Assembly: GCA_018241225.1 (NCBI GenBank)
Contig: JAFEEG010000018.1
Span: 46,650 to 110,649 of the forward strand
DNA from: Pseudomonadota bacterium
GTDB taxonomy: Bacteria; Pseudomonadota; Gammaproteobacteria; Burkholderiales; Burkholderiaceae_C
Length of the DNA stretch: 64,000 bases
Direction of reading: 5' to 3'
Shown piece after piece: positions 8,718 to 17,202 of the stretch (the stretch's first letter is position 1; every line of letters starts with the position of its first letter). Below the pieces are notes generated by a model. That model was not told the origin of the DNA and ran no database searches. It was given only the letters and a program-made list of their open reading frames with translations. Made by a program: the position numbers and the translations under genes.

Positions 8718-8891
8718 GTGAGGTACGCGCGTAGCGCAGCTGACACTAGGAGTAGATGTGAGCACAAGATAAAGGGTCGCGGCGACGCCGAAACCCAGCA
8801 AGTACGAACCAGGAGCAGGTGATCGCGCTGTTCCGACTCGCCGCCGAACTCCGCAGGCGCATGCTGGCCGCACCTCCGAAAGGAACAATTT

Positions 8892-8924
8892 ATCCATCAA
8901 GATGTATATATTGCCTTGATGGAT
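8892..8924 (+). promoter_or_regulatory. Operator-like inverted repeat upstream of hipA-1
   Basis: A perfect 10-bp inverted repeat, ATCCATCAAG (8892-8901) / CTTGATGGAT (8915-8924), has a 13-bp AT-rich core containing TATATATT. A further partial half-site (TATCATGATGG) lies at about 8940-8950, 6 bp before the start codon. HipB-type antitoxins bind palindromes of this general size; the AT-rich core also offers the -10 element. Confidence 0.6.
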
Positions 8925-8955
8925 CTACATATTTTACCTATCATGATGGCAAAAT

Positions 8956-10311
8956 ATGGCGGCGACCAATCCTTCTACCGTGATCCAGACCCACCGCGAC
9001 GGGGCGTGGACCGATGCCGCCGAGCTCGAGGTGCTTGGGCCGGACAAATGCCGTTTCGAGTACCTGCCCGAATACGTCTTCAGCAGTGAGAATCCGTGGC
9101 CGGTTGCGCTGGGTCTGCCCATCGGATTCGAGCCGGATCGTTTCATCGAAGGGCCCACCGGCATGGAGGCAGACCGCAGGCCGCCATCGTTCCTCTTTGA
9201 TCTGGTGCCGCAAGCAAAGGGCCGGAAGTACCTGCTCGAGCGGTTGAACCTGGCGGACGGCGACAACTTGATCCTGCCGCTCGTGATGGCTGGCGCGTTC
9301 AATCCCATCGGATGCCTGCGATTCCAGAGCGCTCTCGAGTTTTTTCATGAGGAGGCGCGAAAGCATCCAGACCCCGCGACGGCACAAGGCTTTACCCTGG
9401 ATGAAGTTTTGCAGCGCAGCGAGGGCTTCCTCGAGCATCTATCGCTGCATGCGATGCTGGCTTCCGGCACGACCGGCGTGCAGGGTGTGGCGCCGAAGTT
9501 CCTGTTGAGCACCGATAAAGACGGCCGGTGGTTTGCGGACATGGCGCTAGCTGATGACCGCGCGCAAGAGCACTGGCTAATCAAGCTTCCGCGCGGCAAA
9601 AGCGATGAGGACCGCGCGGTGCTGCGCAACGAGGCTGGCTTCCTGCGCCTTGCCGCTGAATGCGGTATGCGCACAATCGCCTCGCCTGAACTCCATGGGG
9701 AGATCCTGTTCGTGCGCCGTTTCGACCGCCAAGTGGTGGACGGGAAGGTGCACCGTCTCCACCAGGAGAGCTTGGCAAGCATCTGCGACCTGCGCGGCTT
9801 CGGTATCCCGAAAAGCCAGCAGACGCTCCTGCAGGGACTGCGGAACGCAGTTGAAGATCCGCTGTGCGAGACAATCGAATTCATGCAGCGCGATGTGCTC
9901 AACCTTGCGATGCGCAACACTGACAACCACGCGCGCAACACCGCGGTGCAACGTCTGCTCGACGGAACCGTCCAGCTCACGCCTGTATTCGACTTCGCGC
10001 CCATGTACCTGGACAACGAGGTCATCGTGCGGGGCTGCCATTGGCGCGACGAGCAGGGGAAGATCCAAGAGAGCTGGACGCAGATCATTGAAACGCTTGA
10101 TGTCGACGACGAAGAGCGCGGCATCATTGCAGGAGCGCTCAGCGACTTTGCCGCTGTCGTGGCCAACATCCCAGCGATGGCACCCGATTGCGGGATCGAG
10201 CCGGGTGTGATCGAGGCATGTCGAGCGACGATCGACAAGCAGGCCGAGCAGCTAAGCGCCCTTAGCGCGCTACTCCCCCGGAACGTTGATCAGGAGCGCT
10301 GTGGTCGATAA
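8956..10311 (+). CDS. hipA: HipA-family serine/threonine kinase toxin (module 1)
   Basis: 451 residues. Kinase features: Gly-rich loop SGTTGVQGVAPK (170-181), EHWLIKLP with the ATP-binding Lys (about 210), catalytic NTDNHARN with Asp323 and Asn328, and metal-binding Asp346 in TPVFDFAP. The Asp-Asn-Asp spacing (5, 18) equals that of E. coli HipA (D309, N314, D332). The loop lacks the exact ISVAGAQEK sequence with its autophosphorylated Ser. The antitoxin gene lies downstream, opposite to E. coli hipBA order, overlapping by 11 bp. Confidence 0.88.
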   Translation: MAATNPSTVIQTHRDGAWTDAAELEVLGPDKCRFEYLPEYVFSSENPWPVALGLPIGFEPDRFIEGPTGMEADRRPPSFLFDLVPQAKGRKYLLERLNLADGDNLILPLVMAGAFNPIGCLRFQSALEFFHEEARKHPDPATAQGFTLDEVLQRSEGFLEHLSLHAMLASGTTGVQGVAPKFLLSTDKDGRWFADMALADDRAQEHWLIKLPRGKSDEDRAVLRNEAGFLRLAAECGMRTIASPELHGEILFVRRFDRQVVDGKVHRLHQESLASICDLRGFGIPKSQQTLLQGLRNAVEDPLCETIEFMQRDVLNLAMRNTDNHARNTAVQRLLDGTVQLTPVFDFAPMYLDNEVIVRGCHWRDEQGKIQESWTQIIETLDVDDEERGIIAGALSDFAAVVANIPAMAPDCGIEPGVIEACRATIDKQAEQLSALSALLPRNVDQERCGR

Positions 10312-10666
10312 GAGGCGCAAACGCTCGGACGCCGACACAGAACGACGCATTCGTGCCGAGTTTTACGCGGCGGTCGCGGCCGGCAACATGACGATCGGTC
10401 AGGCTGTTGCGGCCATGCGCCGCATCAGCAAGTTGACGCAGCCGGAGTTTGCCCATCACCGCGGGCTCAGCGTGCAGAGCCTTCGATTGATCGAAGCGGA
10501 CAAGGCAAACCCAACAATCGACACACTGAACAAGATTGCGACGATCTTCGGCCTTCAGGTTGGGTTTGTGCCGAAAAGTCCAATACAAGTGTCGGTGCGC
10601 GAGTTGGTGCAGTCGGCTTCGGCGCCTGAGGCCGGAGCCGATCGGCCCGCACCGAGCAACGGTTGA
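10301..10666 (+). CDS. HipB-like XRE antitoxin (module 1)
   Basis: 121 residues from GTG 10301, chosen because CAGGAG sits 5-6 nt upstream; a TTG at 10286 is also in frame. Residues 40-85 are an XRE helix-turn-helix (RRISKLTQPEFAHHRGLSVQ, then LIEADKANPTIDTL and IATIFGLQVGFVPK). A long charged N-terminal extension (KRRKRSDADTERRIRAEF) is unusual for HipB. It follows hipA with an 11-bp overlap, so expression is coupled but the antitoxin is translated second. Confidence 0.8.
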   Translation: MVDKRRKRSDADTERRIRAEFYAAVAAGNMTIGQAVAAMRRISKLTQPEFAHHRGLSVQSLRLIEADKANPTIDTLNKIATIFGLQVGFVPKSPIQVSVRELVQSASAPEAGADRPAPSNG

Positions 10667-10891
10667 AAGCCAGCAGCAGCTCATACAACGAGAAGCGCAT
10701 CAAGATCTCGCTTGGGCTCTCTGAGTCCTGTTGAGTACCGAAGAAGCATTGGAATCGTGGCTTAGTCAGTCCAAGATTTCTGCCGCCTCCCCGCCGGGTC
10801 AGGATTGCATGGAAATCAACACAGGGCTCTCTCCTTGGCGTCGAATCGCTCGAACGAGTCGAGCACGCCGCGCCATGGTGGTTCTACCGCG

Positions 10892-11003
10892 AAGCGTTGT
10901 CGAGTAGCTGAGAAACAGATATTTACCGAATAGCTTTATTGCAGATATTTGACGAATAGCCGAAATGGCGATAAATTACCAATAGCATAAATACGGCTAT
11001 CCG
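10892..11003 (+). promoter_or_regulatory. Four direct repeats at exact 26-bp period upstream of hipB-2
   Basis: GATATTTACCGAATAGC-like 17-mers end with (C)GA(A/G)TAGC or CAATAGC at 10892-10908 (degenerate), 10918-10934, 10944-10960 and 10970-10986. Starts are separated by exactly 26, 26 and 26 bp. An inverted half-site GGCTATCCG (10995-11003) abuts the start codon. The array is AT-rich within GC-rich DNA and must overlap the promoter. Cooperative binding of HipB dimers is the natural reading. Confidence 0.65.
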
Positions 11004-11267
11004 ATGGACGCTCTTCCTGCTCAACCGCTACTTACAGGCGATCAACTCGGCCAGGCGCTGCGCAGCACGCGCAAGCGGCTCGAGATGAACCAGGCGGCCA
11101 TTGGAGAGAGGCTGAACCTCAGCCAGAACCGGGTTTCATACCTGGAGCTTCATCCCGAGGAACTGAGCTTCAGGCAGCTTTTGACCTGGTGCTCCGTCCT
11201 GGGCCTCGAGCTGAAGTTGGGCACGCGTGGCTTGTCCGCGACCAAGTCGCCGACAACGGAGTGGTGA
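11004..11267 (+). CDS. hipB: HipB-type XRE antitoxin (module 2)
   Basis: 87 residues. Central XRE domain: LGQALRSTRKRLEMNQAAIG, then LNLSQNRVSYLE and LLTWCSVLGLELKLGTR, ending in a short tail as in HipB. Precedes its toxin with a 1-bp gap (stop 11265-11267, next ATG 11269), the classical hipBA order. Expected to bind the repeated operator immediately upstream and to neutralise HipA-2. Confidence 0.88.
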   Translation: MDALPAQPLLTGDQLGQALRSTRKRLEMNQAAIGERLNLSQNRVSYLELHPEELSFRQLLTWCSVLGLELKLGTRGLSATKSPTTEW

Positions 11268-11268
11268 C

Positions 11269-12606
11269 ATGGGTCGCCCGTCACATAGCCAGTCTCTGGG
11301 CCTGTGGTCGAACGGCGAGCGCGTCGGACGCTGGACGATCCCTGGGCGCGGCGACATGGAGCTGCGCTACGAGGACTCCTGGGTGCGTTCCGAAGTCGGC
11401 CGCCCCCTGTCCCTATCCCTGCCATTCACGCCACACAACGACGTTCTCAAGGGCACGTCGGTCGAGCACTACTTCGACAACCTCTTGCCCGACAGCGAGG
11501 CCATCCGAAAGCGCGTCGCGGCGCGCTTCAAGACTGGGTCGCTTGATTCCTTCGACTTGCTTCGCGCCATCGGGCGCGATTGCGTGGGCGCCATCCAGCT
11601 GCTCAGCGAGGACGAAACGCCGAGCGCTATCGACCGGGTCGAAGCGGTACCCGTCGATGAGGCCTCCATCGAACGCCACCTGCTGGGGGTTGTGAATCCT
11701 GGGAGGTTCGACGACGTGGCCGCCCCAGATGACTTCCGCATCTCTCTCGCTGGCGCACAGGAAAAGGACGCATACCTCTGGTGGAACGGTAGTTGGCACA
11801 AGCCGCGCGGCACGACGCCCACCACGCACATCTTCAAGCTCCCGCTGGGCCTAATTGGCGGCCGCCAGGCCGACTTCTCGACGTCTGTCGACAACGAGTG
11901 GCTGTGCTTGAAGCTGCTCAAGGCCTACGGCCTTCCCACGGCAGACGCAACGATCCAGACTTTCGGGAAGCAGAGGGTCCTCGTGGTCGAGCGATTCGAT
12001 AGACGTGTGACGCAGGCCGGCCGGCTGTTGCGCCTGCCTCAAGAGGACTTCTGCCAGGCCACAGGGACGTCTCCCCTGGTGAAGTACGAGAATGAGGGAG
12101 GACCAGGTCTGGAGAAGCTGTTCTCGCTGCTGCAGCAGTCCGCAAACGCGGCTCAAGACATGCGCACCTTGATGGCTTCGCAGGTCCTCTTCTGGCTGCT
12201 TCGCGCGCCTGATGGCCATGCGAAGAACTTCAGCATCCAGCTGCTCGCCGGCGGCACGTTCCAGCTCACGAAGATGTACGACGTGATGTCGGCCTACCCA
12301 ATCCTAGGCAATGGCTCAAACCAGTGGTCACCCCATGAAGTCAAGCTGGCGATGGCACTCATGGGAAAGAACAGACACTACGTCATGGAGAAGGTCCTGC
12401 GTCGGCACTTCAACAGCACCGCCCAGAAGGTGGGATTCGGTGGCAGTGCGGAAGGCGTGATTCAGGAGCTGATTGCCAGGACGCCCGCCGTCATCGACGA
12501 AGTCAGGGCGCAGCTGCCGAAAGACTTCTCATCGTTGGTGGCCGAGCGTGTGCTGGATGGGCTGCAGACCGCGGTCAATGCGCTCGAAGGCATGCCGGCG
12601 ACCTGA
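11269..12606 (+). CDS. hipA: HipA-family serine/threonine kinase toxin (module 2)
   Basis: 445 residues, full length. Contains HipA N-terminal subdomain (GLWSNGERVGRW...), LPDSEAIR, the autophosphorylation loop RISLAGAQEK with Ser159 (E. coli Ser150), ATP-binding THIFKLPLG, catalytic APDGHAKNF with Asp315/Asn320, and Asp338 in KMYDVMSAYP. These spacings equal E. coli HipA exactly. The classical members phosphorylate glutamyl-tRNA synthetase and induce dormancy. All key residues are intact, so the toxin is predicted active. Confidence 0.93.
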   Translation: MGRPSHSQSLGLWSNGERVGRWTIPGRGDMELRYEDSWVRSEVGRPLSLSLPFTPHNDVLKGTSVEHYFDNLLPDSEAIRKRVAARFKTGSLDSFDLLRAIGRDCVGAIQLLSEDETPSAIDRVEAVPVDEASIERHLLGVVNPGRFDDVAAPDDFRISLAGAQEKDAYLWWNGSWHKPRGTTPTTHIFKLPLGLIGGRQADFSTSVDNEWLCLKLLKAYGLPTADATIQTFGKQRVLVVERFDRRVTQAGRLLRLPQEDFCQATGTSPLVKYENEGGPGLEKLFSLLQQSANAAQDMRTLMASQVLFWLLRAPDGHAKNFSIQLLAGGTFQLTKMYDVMSAYPILGNGSNQWSPHEVKLAMALMGKNRHYVMEKVLRRHFNSTAQKVGFGGSAEGVIQELIARTPAVIDEVRAQLPKDFSSLVAERVLDGLQTAVNALEGMPAT

Positions 12607-12617
12607 CGCCAAGTGCG

Positions 12618-12836
12618 TTATGCCCGAATGACTTCCACCGGCCCGATGCCGTTGTAGACGGTCTCACCGGTTTTCAACAAGGTCACCGTCCAGCGCGAGC
12701 CGTTCTCGCCTGGGGTGACCTTGTATGCCCCTGGCTCGAGCGAGAGCTCCCTCTCCTCGTGCACGCCGGGGGCGTACCAAACTGGCATGCGCAAGATGGA
12801 AGATGTGCGGGCAAAGAGGTCGTGCGTGTCGGACAT
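12618..12836 (-). CDS. Hypothetical small protein
   Basis: 72 residues from ATG at 12834-12836. Soluble, beta-rich (ELSLEPGAYKVTPGENGSRW, TVTLLKTGETVYNG). No signal peptide. Convergent with hipA-2, 11 bp apart. The cadence of alternating hydrophobic residues suggests a small beta-barrel or carbohydrate-binding-like fold, but I do not recognise a family. Confidence 0.5.
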   Translation of the reverse strand: MSDTHDLFARTSSILRMPVWYAPGVHEERELSLEPGAYKVTPGENGSRWTVTLLKTGETVYNGIGPVEVIRA

Positions 12837-13051
12837 GCTTCGATGGTAGCGACCCGACGACGTCTTTCCCCACTCTGGCGTTACTGCGCAGCCGCGCACT
12901 GCACAGTGGAACGGGCGTCTTCAAACCATGCATTCAGACGTCTCCATTCAAAACACGCACATCCCAACTGCGGCTCGTAGACCTTGACAACGCTTTCTGA
13001 TTTCACGTCAGCAGGTAGAACATCCGGAAGCGATAACCTTGTCTTGGTTGT

Positions 13052-14461
13052 TCAGTTCCTGTGAAGCATCTTGGCTGCGAGGCGCAGCTGTTCGCTGAAC
13101 CCGGGCGCGGTCAAGTGCGCTCGCGGATAGGACTTCACATCGTTGCTCGGCGCGCCGTCGGCAGTCTGGCGTGCTCCTGTGACAGGCCCGTCCAGTCCCG
13201 GGCGCTGCGCCTCGCCCTTTGTCAGACCTGCATCCGTGAGCGAGAACAGCGACGGATCAGGTAGCAGGCCATCGGCACCGAGCGACACGCGGCCGTGCCG
13301 CCCCGTGAGACGCGCCAGTTCGAGCTGCGCCGCCAGCTGGTTTTCTCGCACCACCTCGCCGACAAACTGAGCCGCAACCTGCCCCAGGCCGGCGCCGAGC
13401 GAAGACGGTGCGAGCAGGCCGCGGTCGATCACCATGTCGAGGCGGGTGCCGTCGGAAGACGCCTGCTCCAGCCGGTCGATGAATGCGCTCTGGCGCACCA
13501 CCGGCTGCGCGAAGATCCCGGGCTCGTAGCCTAGTTCGTGCGCATGCGGCTCGGGCCAGAAGAACAGGCGCTGGAAGTACAGCGGGTCGCCGTTGTCGAT
13601 GCGCGGCGCCGAAATGTCCAGGTGAATGGTCAGCTGCGCCAGGTCGGTGGCGCCGGCCCGGTCCACCAGCGTATAGGTGAACACGTCCTGCAGGACCTGC
13701 CCGAAGCCGGCGGCCGCCAGCACCTCGGGGTTGGTCATGTCGATGCTATAGGTGTAGCTGCCGTCGGCATTGAGCACCAGCGTTCCGTAGCGGCCCGCCA
13801 GGGCCTGGCCGATCACACCCGCCGTGCCGCTGCCCGCTTCCGCGCCCGTGCGCACCGCGCCCACGTGCAGCGCGTCACCGCCGTCCACGTCGGAGTCGTT
13901 GGGCAGGACGTTGCCCGTGGCTTGCGGCGCCACCACCTGGTCGGTGGCGACATTGCTGTCGTCGCGCGCGACCGGGTTGTCGTTGGCGCCCTGCACCACG
14001 ATCACCAGGTTTGCACGGGAGGTGGCCCCCGCCGTGTCGCTCATGAGGTAGCTGACGCTCTCGGTCAGCGTCTCGCCGCTGGTGCGTATGGCCTGCACCG
14101 CCGCGTTGTTGTTGTCCACCACGTAGCGCCAGATGCCATCGGCGTTGATGACCAGCGAGCCGTAGAGGCCGGCAATGGCGGCGCCTGCATCGCCCACCAC
14201 GCCGGTGCCGGCGCTGGTGTAGTTGACGACATGTTTGGTTTCGCCGTTGGCGACGCTGTCGACGTCGGTGTCGTTGTTCGGCACATTGCCGAGCGAATCG
14301 CTGCCGGGGGTGCCGTTGTTGATGCCGCCGGCTTCAACGGCAACGCCCGCGTCGTCGCGCTCAACCGGGATGTCGTTGGCGCCATGCACCGCAATGACAA
14401 ACATGGCGCTGTCGGTCTGGCCACCCGGATCGCTCATCGTGTAGGTGAAGAAATCCTGCAG
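13052..14461 (-). pseudogene. VCBS/cadherin-like repeat adhesin, C-terminal part (5' truncated)
   Basis: About 465 residues without a credible start. Two and a half repeats of about 100-120 residues carry the VCBS hallmarks: GANDxPVARDD, 'LPNDSDVDGGD', 'GRYGTLVLNADGSYTYSID', and 'LQDVFTYTLVDRAGATD'. A non-repetitive C-terminal region follows (DPLYFQRLFFWPEPHAHELG and on). Such domains occur in very long RTX/type I-secreted adhesins. Upstream of about 14465 homology ends abruptly at an HTH relic, so only the 3' end of the gene survives. Confidence 0.75.
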
Positions 14462-14495
14462 GACGTCGCATCGGCTGACGTCCGAGTGTGTGATG

Positions 14496-14606
14496 TACGT
14501 GAACGCGTCCGACCTTCCGCGTGGCCAGCATGCCATTGGTGATCGTGCGGCGCACGTGCGGCTCGGTCCGGCCGGCGTGCCGGGCGGTTTCGTCGATCGT
14601 TAGGCC
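14496..14606 (-). pseudogene. Excisionase-like helix-turn-helix (HTH_17) relic
   Basis: On the minus strand one frame reads LTIDETARHAGRTEPHVRRT, then ITNGMLATRKVGRVHV. This is the pattern of MerR/excisionase-type HTH_17 domains (LT-x-x-E-A-A-x-x-L-G...V-R-R-x-I-x-x-G-x-L-x-x-x-K-V-G-R). The frame has no start codon nearby and runs out of frame into the VCBS fragment. It is a second gene scar at the same breakpoint. Confidence 0.5.
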
Positions 14607-14732
14607 CTGGGGCCAGAGGGATCGACGCCCACCTGATGCACCACGAAGTCGACGAGTCAGGCGGAAGATCCCGTGCTCGTGAGCGACCCCACATCGCCCG
14701 CATCATCGGGTCGACGGTATTGCCGCCGCCGG

Positions 14733-14762
14733 TGATCCGCCTTCCTCCAGGGTGCGTAGAAG
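14733..14762 (+). promoter_or_regulatory. ECF (RpoE/ChrR-type) promoter candidate P1
   Basis: TGATCC (14733-14738), 18-bp spacer, TAGAAG (14757-14762), 26 bp before the start of the first lipid-modification gene. TGATCC is the -35 element recognised by the RpoE of the RpoE-ChrR singlet-oxygen system in Rhodobacter. The same -35/spacer design recurs at three more places around the sigma-factor locus. Confidence 0.65.
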
Positions 14763-14787
14763 CTTGACACGGCACCAACGAGGTTCG

Positions 14788-15837
14788 ATGAATCCGCAGA
14801 GCGCTTTCGCCATCCGCTGGCTCGAGCAGGGCCTTGTGCCCGACCGGCTGGTACGCCTGGGCATGCGGCGGCTGCTCGCCCAGCGCCTGAAGGAAGTGCG
14901 CAGCGGCGACGCCACCGCCGCTGCCGAATTGACCCAGGCGTTTGCGCAGTCCCTGCACGCCGCGCCACTGGCCCTGCACGCCGACCTGGCCAACGCGCAG
15001 CACTACGAGCTTCCGGCCGCCTTCTTCGAGCGCGTGCTCGGGCCCCGGCTGAAATACAGCTGCTGCCTGTGGGAGCATCACGAAGACTCGAGCCTGGCGC
15101 AAGCCGAGATGGCGGCCCTCGTGTCCACCTGTGTACGCGCCCAGTTGTCCGATGGGCAGGAAGTGCTGGAGCTGGGCTGTGGCTGGGGCGCACTGAGCCT
15201 GTGGATGGCTGAGCACTACCCCGCGAGCCGTATCACGGCGCTGTCCAATTCGGCGTCCCAGCGCGCCTTCATCGAGGCCCGCGCACGGGCGCGCAAACTG
15301 GAGAATCTGCGCGTCGTCACGCGCGACTTCAGCGACTGCGACCTCCCGTTTCGGCACTACGACCGCGTCGTGTCGCTCGAGATGTTCGAGCACCTTCGCA
15401 ATTGGCCGCGCGCCTTTGCGCGGGTCGCGAGCTGGCTGCGTCCGGGAGGCCTCTTCTTCCTGCATGTTTTCGCGCATCGCGAGACGCCCTATAGCTTCGA
15501 GGTACGCGACGCTAGTGACTGGATGAGCCAGCACTTCTTCACCGGCGGGATGATGCCCAGCGACGACCTGCCGTTGTACTTCCAGGATCACCTGCGCCTG
15601 GTGCAACGCTGGCGCTGGGACGGGCGGCACTACGCCCGCACCGCGCGCGCCTGGCTCAGGAACATGGATGCGCACCGTGACGCTCTTCTCCCCGTCGTGC
15701 AGGCCGGACACGGCGGCGCGGGGGAGCTGTGGTGGATGCGCTGGCGACTGTTCTTCATGGCGGTGGAAGAACTGTTCGACTGGAATGAAGGACAGCAATG
15801 GTGGGTAGGCCACTATCTCTTCGAGCCGCGCGCGTGA
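14788..15837 (+). CDS. CFA-synthase-like SAM-dependent methyltransferase
   Basis: 349 residues. SAM-binding motif VLELGCGWGALS (127-138), then the VSLEMFEHLRNW acidic loop and C-terminal region ending in W-x-VGHYLF, all as in the shorter cyclopropane-fatty-acid-synthase-like family. It lacks the N-terminal lipid-binding domain of true CFA synthases and has HYELP in place of HYDLG. Probably methylates or cyclopropanates unsaturated acyl chains of membrane phospholipid. First gene of a five-gene run, behind an ECF-type promoter; next gene overlaps (GTGA). Confidence 0.85.
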   Translation: MNPQSAFAIRWLEQGLVPDRLVRLGMRRLLAQRLKEVRSGDATAAAELTQAFAQSLHAAPLALHADLANAQHYELPAAFFERVLGPRLKYSCCLWEHHEDSSLAQAEMAALVSTCVRAQLSDGQEVLELGCGWGALSLWMAEHYPASRITALSNSASQRAFIEARARARKLENLRVVTRDFSDCDLPFRHYDRVVSLEMFEHLRNWPRAFARVASWLRPGGLFFLHVFAHRETPYSFEVRDASDWMSQHFFTGGMMPSDDLPLYFQDHLRLVQRWRWDGRHYARTARAWLRNMDAHRDALLPVVQAGHGGAGELWWMRWRLFFMAVEELFDWNEGQQWWVGHYLFEPRA

Positions 15838-16415
15838 GGTGTGCACCGGCCGCATCGCGGCGCGGGCTCAGTTTGCGACTGAAGCTCGGCCATTTCGCGC
15901 TGTTTCAGCTGGCCTGGCTGGCCATGGTGATGGGCGCAGCGCATGGCCATGCGTACCTGGGCTGCCTTGCCATCGCGCCGGTGCTGGTCTTGCACCTGGC
16001 GCTGGCGCGGTACCCGGGGCGCGAGGTGCTGCTGCTTGGCAGCGTGACCTTGGTGGGGCTGGCCGCAGAAACCCTGCAACTGCGCCTTGGACATGTCCGC
16101 TACGCGGGCGTGGATGCCGAATCCGCCTGGCCCGCGCCTTGGCTGCTGCTGCTCTGGACGCTGCTCGGCACGACACTCAACGTCAGCATGCGCTGGCTGC
16201 GCGGGCGCCCCCTGCTGGCGGCCTGTCTCGCTGCCATTGGCGGACCGGCAGCATTCGCGAGCGGCGCGAGACTGGGCCCCGCGCAGTTCGTCGACGCGAC
16301 CGCCGCGCTCGTCAGCTCCTCCTTGCTTTGGTCGGTCCTGCTGCCTTTGATGCTGGCCTTGGCGCGACGCCTGGATGGGTTCGTACCGGTGAGCTTCGGG
16401 AGCTCGAATGCATGA
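15834..16415 (+). CDS. DUF2878 family membrane protein
   Basis: 193 residues from GTG overlapping the preceding stop (15834-15837). Five hydrophobic segments, and the family block WPAPWLLLLWTLLGTTLNVS followed by GGPAAFASGARLG. DUF2878 proteins are small inner-membrane proteins repeatedly found with CFA-like and DUF1295 genes; no activity is proven. Its stop overlaps the next gene by 8 bp, so it is translationally coupled on both sides. Confidence 0.85.
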   Translation: MRCAPAASRRGLSLRLKLGHFALFQLAWLAMVMGAAHGHAYLGCLAIAPVLVLHLALARYPGREVLLLGSVTLVGLAAETLQLRLGHVRYAGVDAESAWPAPWLLLLWTLLGTTLNVSMRWLRGRPLLAACLAAIGGPAAFASGARLGPAQFVDATAALVSSSLLWSVLLPLMLALARRLDGFVPVSFGSSNA

Positions 16416-17202
16416 GTTACTCGCATGCGCCCTGCCCGGCCTGGCCGTCAGCGCGGCGTTGGCGCTGACGGCCTGGGCCTGGAGCCTGTGGCTTCGCGAC
16501 GTGAGCATCGTCGATCCCTTCTGGCCCTTCATGGTCTCCGGGGCGGGGCTCGCTCAGGCCATGTGTTTGCCGACGCACCGGCCGCGCAGTGAACTGGCGC
16601 TGGGATTGGCATTGGCCTGGGCGCTGCGTCTGGGCTTGCACCTCGCCCGCCGGCGGCGCGGCCATGGCGAGGACCGCCGCTACCAGGCCATCCGGGCCCG
16701 CAACCAGCCCGGCTTCGCATTCAAGAGCATCTACCTCGTGTTTGGTTTGCAGGCAGTGCTGGCGTGGTGCGTCTCTGCCCCACTGGGCGTAGCGGCCGCG
16801 TCCACCAGGCCCCTGAACGCGCTCGATCTTGCGGGTGCTGCGCTAGCCTTGTTCGGTCTGCTGTTCGAGGCTCTCGCCGATGCCCAGCTCGCGCGCTTTC
16901 GCGCGCGGTGTACGCCGCAAGCAAAGGTGATGGACCAGGGACTATGGCGCTACAGCCGGCATCCCAACTATTTCGGCGAAGCCTGTATCTGGTGGGGGCT
17001 GGGCGTGGTGGCGCTCGCAGGCGGTGGGCCTGGCGCGGTCTGGAGCCTGGTGTCGCCGCTGCTCATGACCGTGCTGCTGCTCAAGGTTTCGGGCGTGGGC
17101 CCGTTGGAGGCCGACATGGTAGGCCGCAACGAAGCCTATCGCGCCTACATCGCGCGCACGCCTGCCTTCGTGCCCGGCAGGCCGCGGGAGGACACGTTCT
17201 GA
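16408..17202 (+). CDS. DUF1295 (steroid 5-alpha-reductase-like) membrane protein
   Basis: 264 residues with six to seven membrane segments. The signature GLWRYSRHPNYFGEACIWWG (about residues 174-193) is that of DUF1295, related to 5-alpha-reductase and isoprenylcysteine methyltransferase folds; the N-terminal VDPFWP motif is also typical. The fold reduces or methylates lipid-like substrates, fitting the neighbouring lipid enzymes. Stop and next start overlap (TGATG). Confidence 0.88.
   Translation: MHELLACALPGLAVSAALALTAWAWSLWLRDVSIVDPFWPFMVSGAGLAQAMCLPTHRPRSELALGLALAWALRLGLHLARRRRGHGEDRRYQAIRARNQPGFAFKSIYLVFGLQAVLAWCVSAPLGVAAASTRPLNALDLAGAALALFGLLFEALADAQLARFRARCTPQAKVMDQGLWRYSRHPNYFGEACIWWGLGVVALAGGGPGAVWSLVSPLLMTVLLLKVSGVGPLEADMVGRNEAYRAYIARTPAFVPGRPREDTF

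Noticed and set aside
10731-10907. 58-codon frame from TTG between the two HipBA modules (TEEALESWLSQSKISAASP...)
   Set aside because: Reads protein-like but has no ribosome site or family, and its end runs into the operator repeats of hipB-2; not enough to call a gene.
13538-14542. Long plus-strand frame (334 codons) opposite the VCBS fragment
   Set aside because: Antisense shadow of a GC-rich repetitive gene; His/Val/Arg-heavy composition without motifs.
14434-15855. Long minus-strand frame (473 codons) opposite the CFA-like gene
   Set aside because: Antisense shadow; the plus-strand enzyme has SAM motifs and an ECF promoter.
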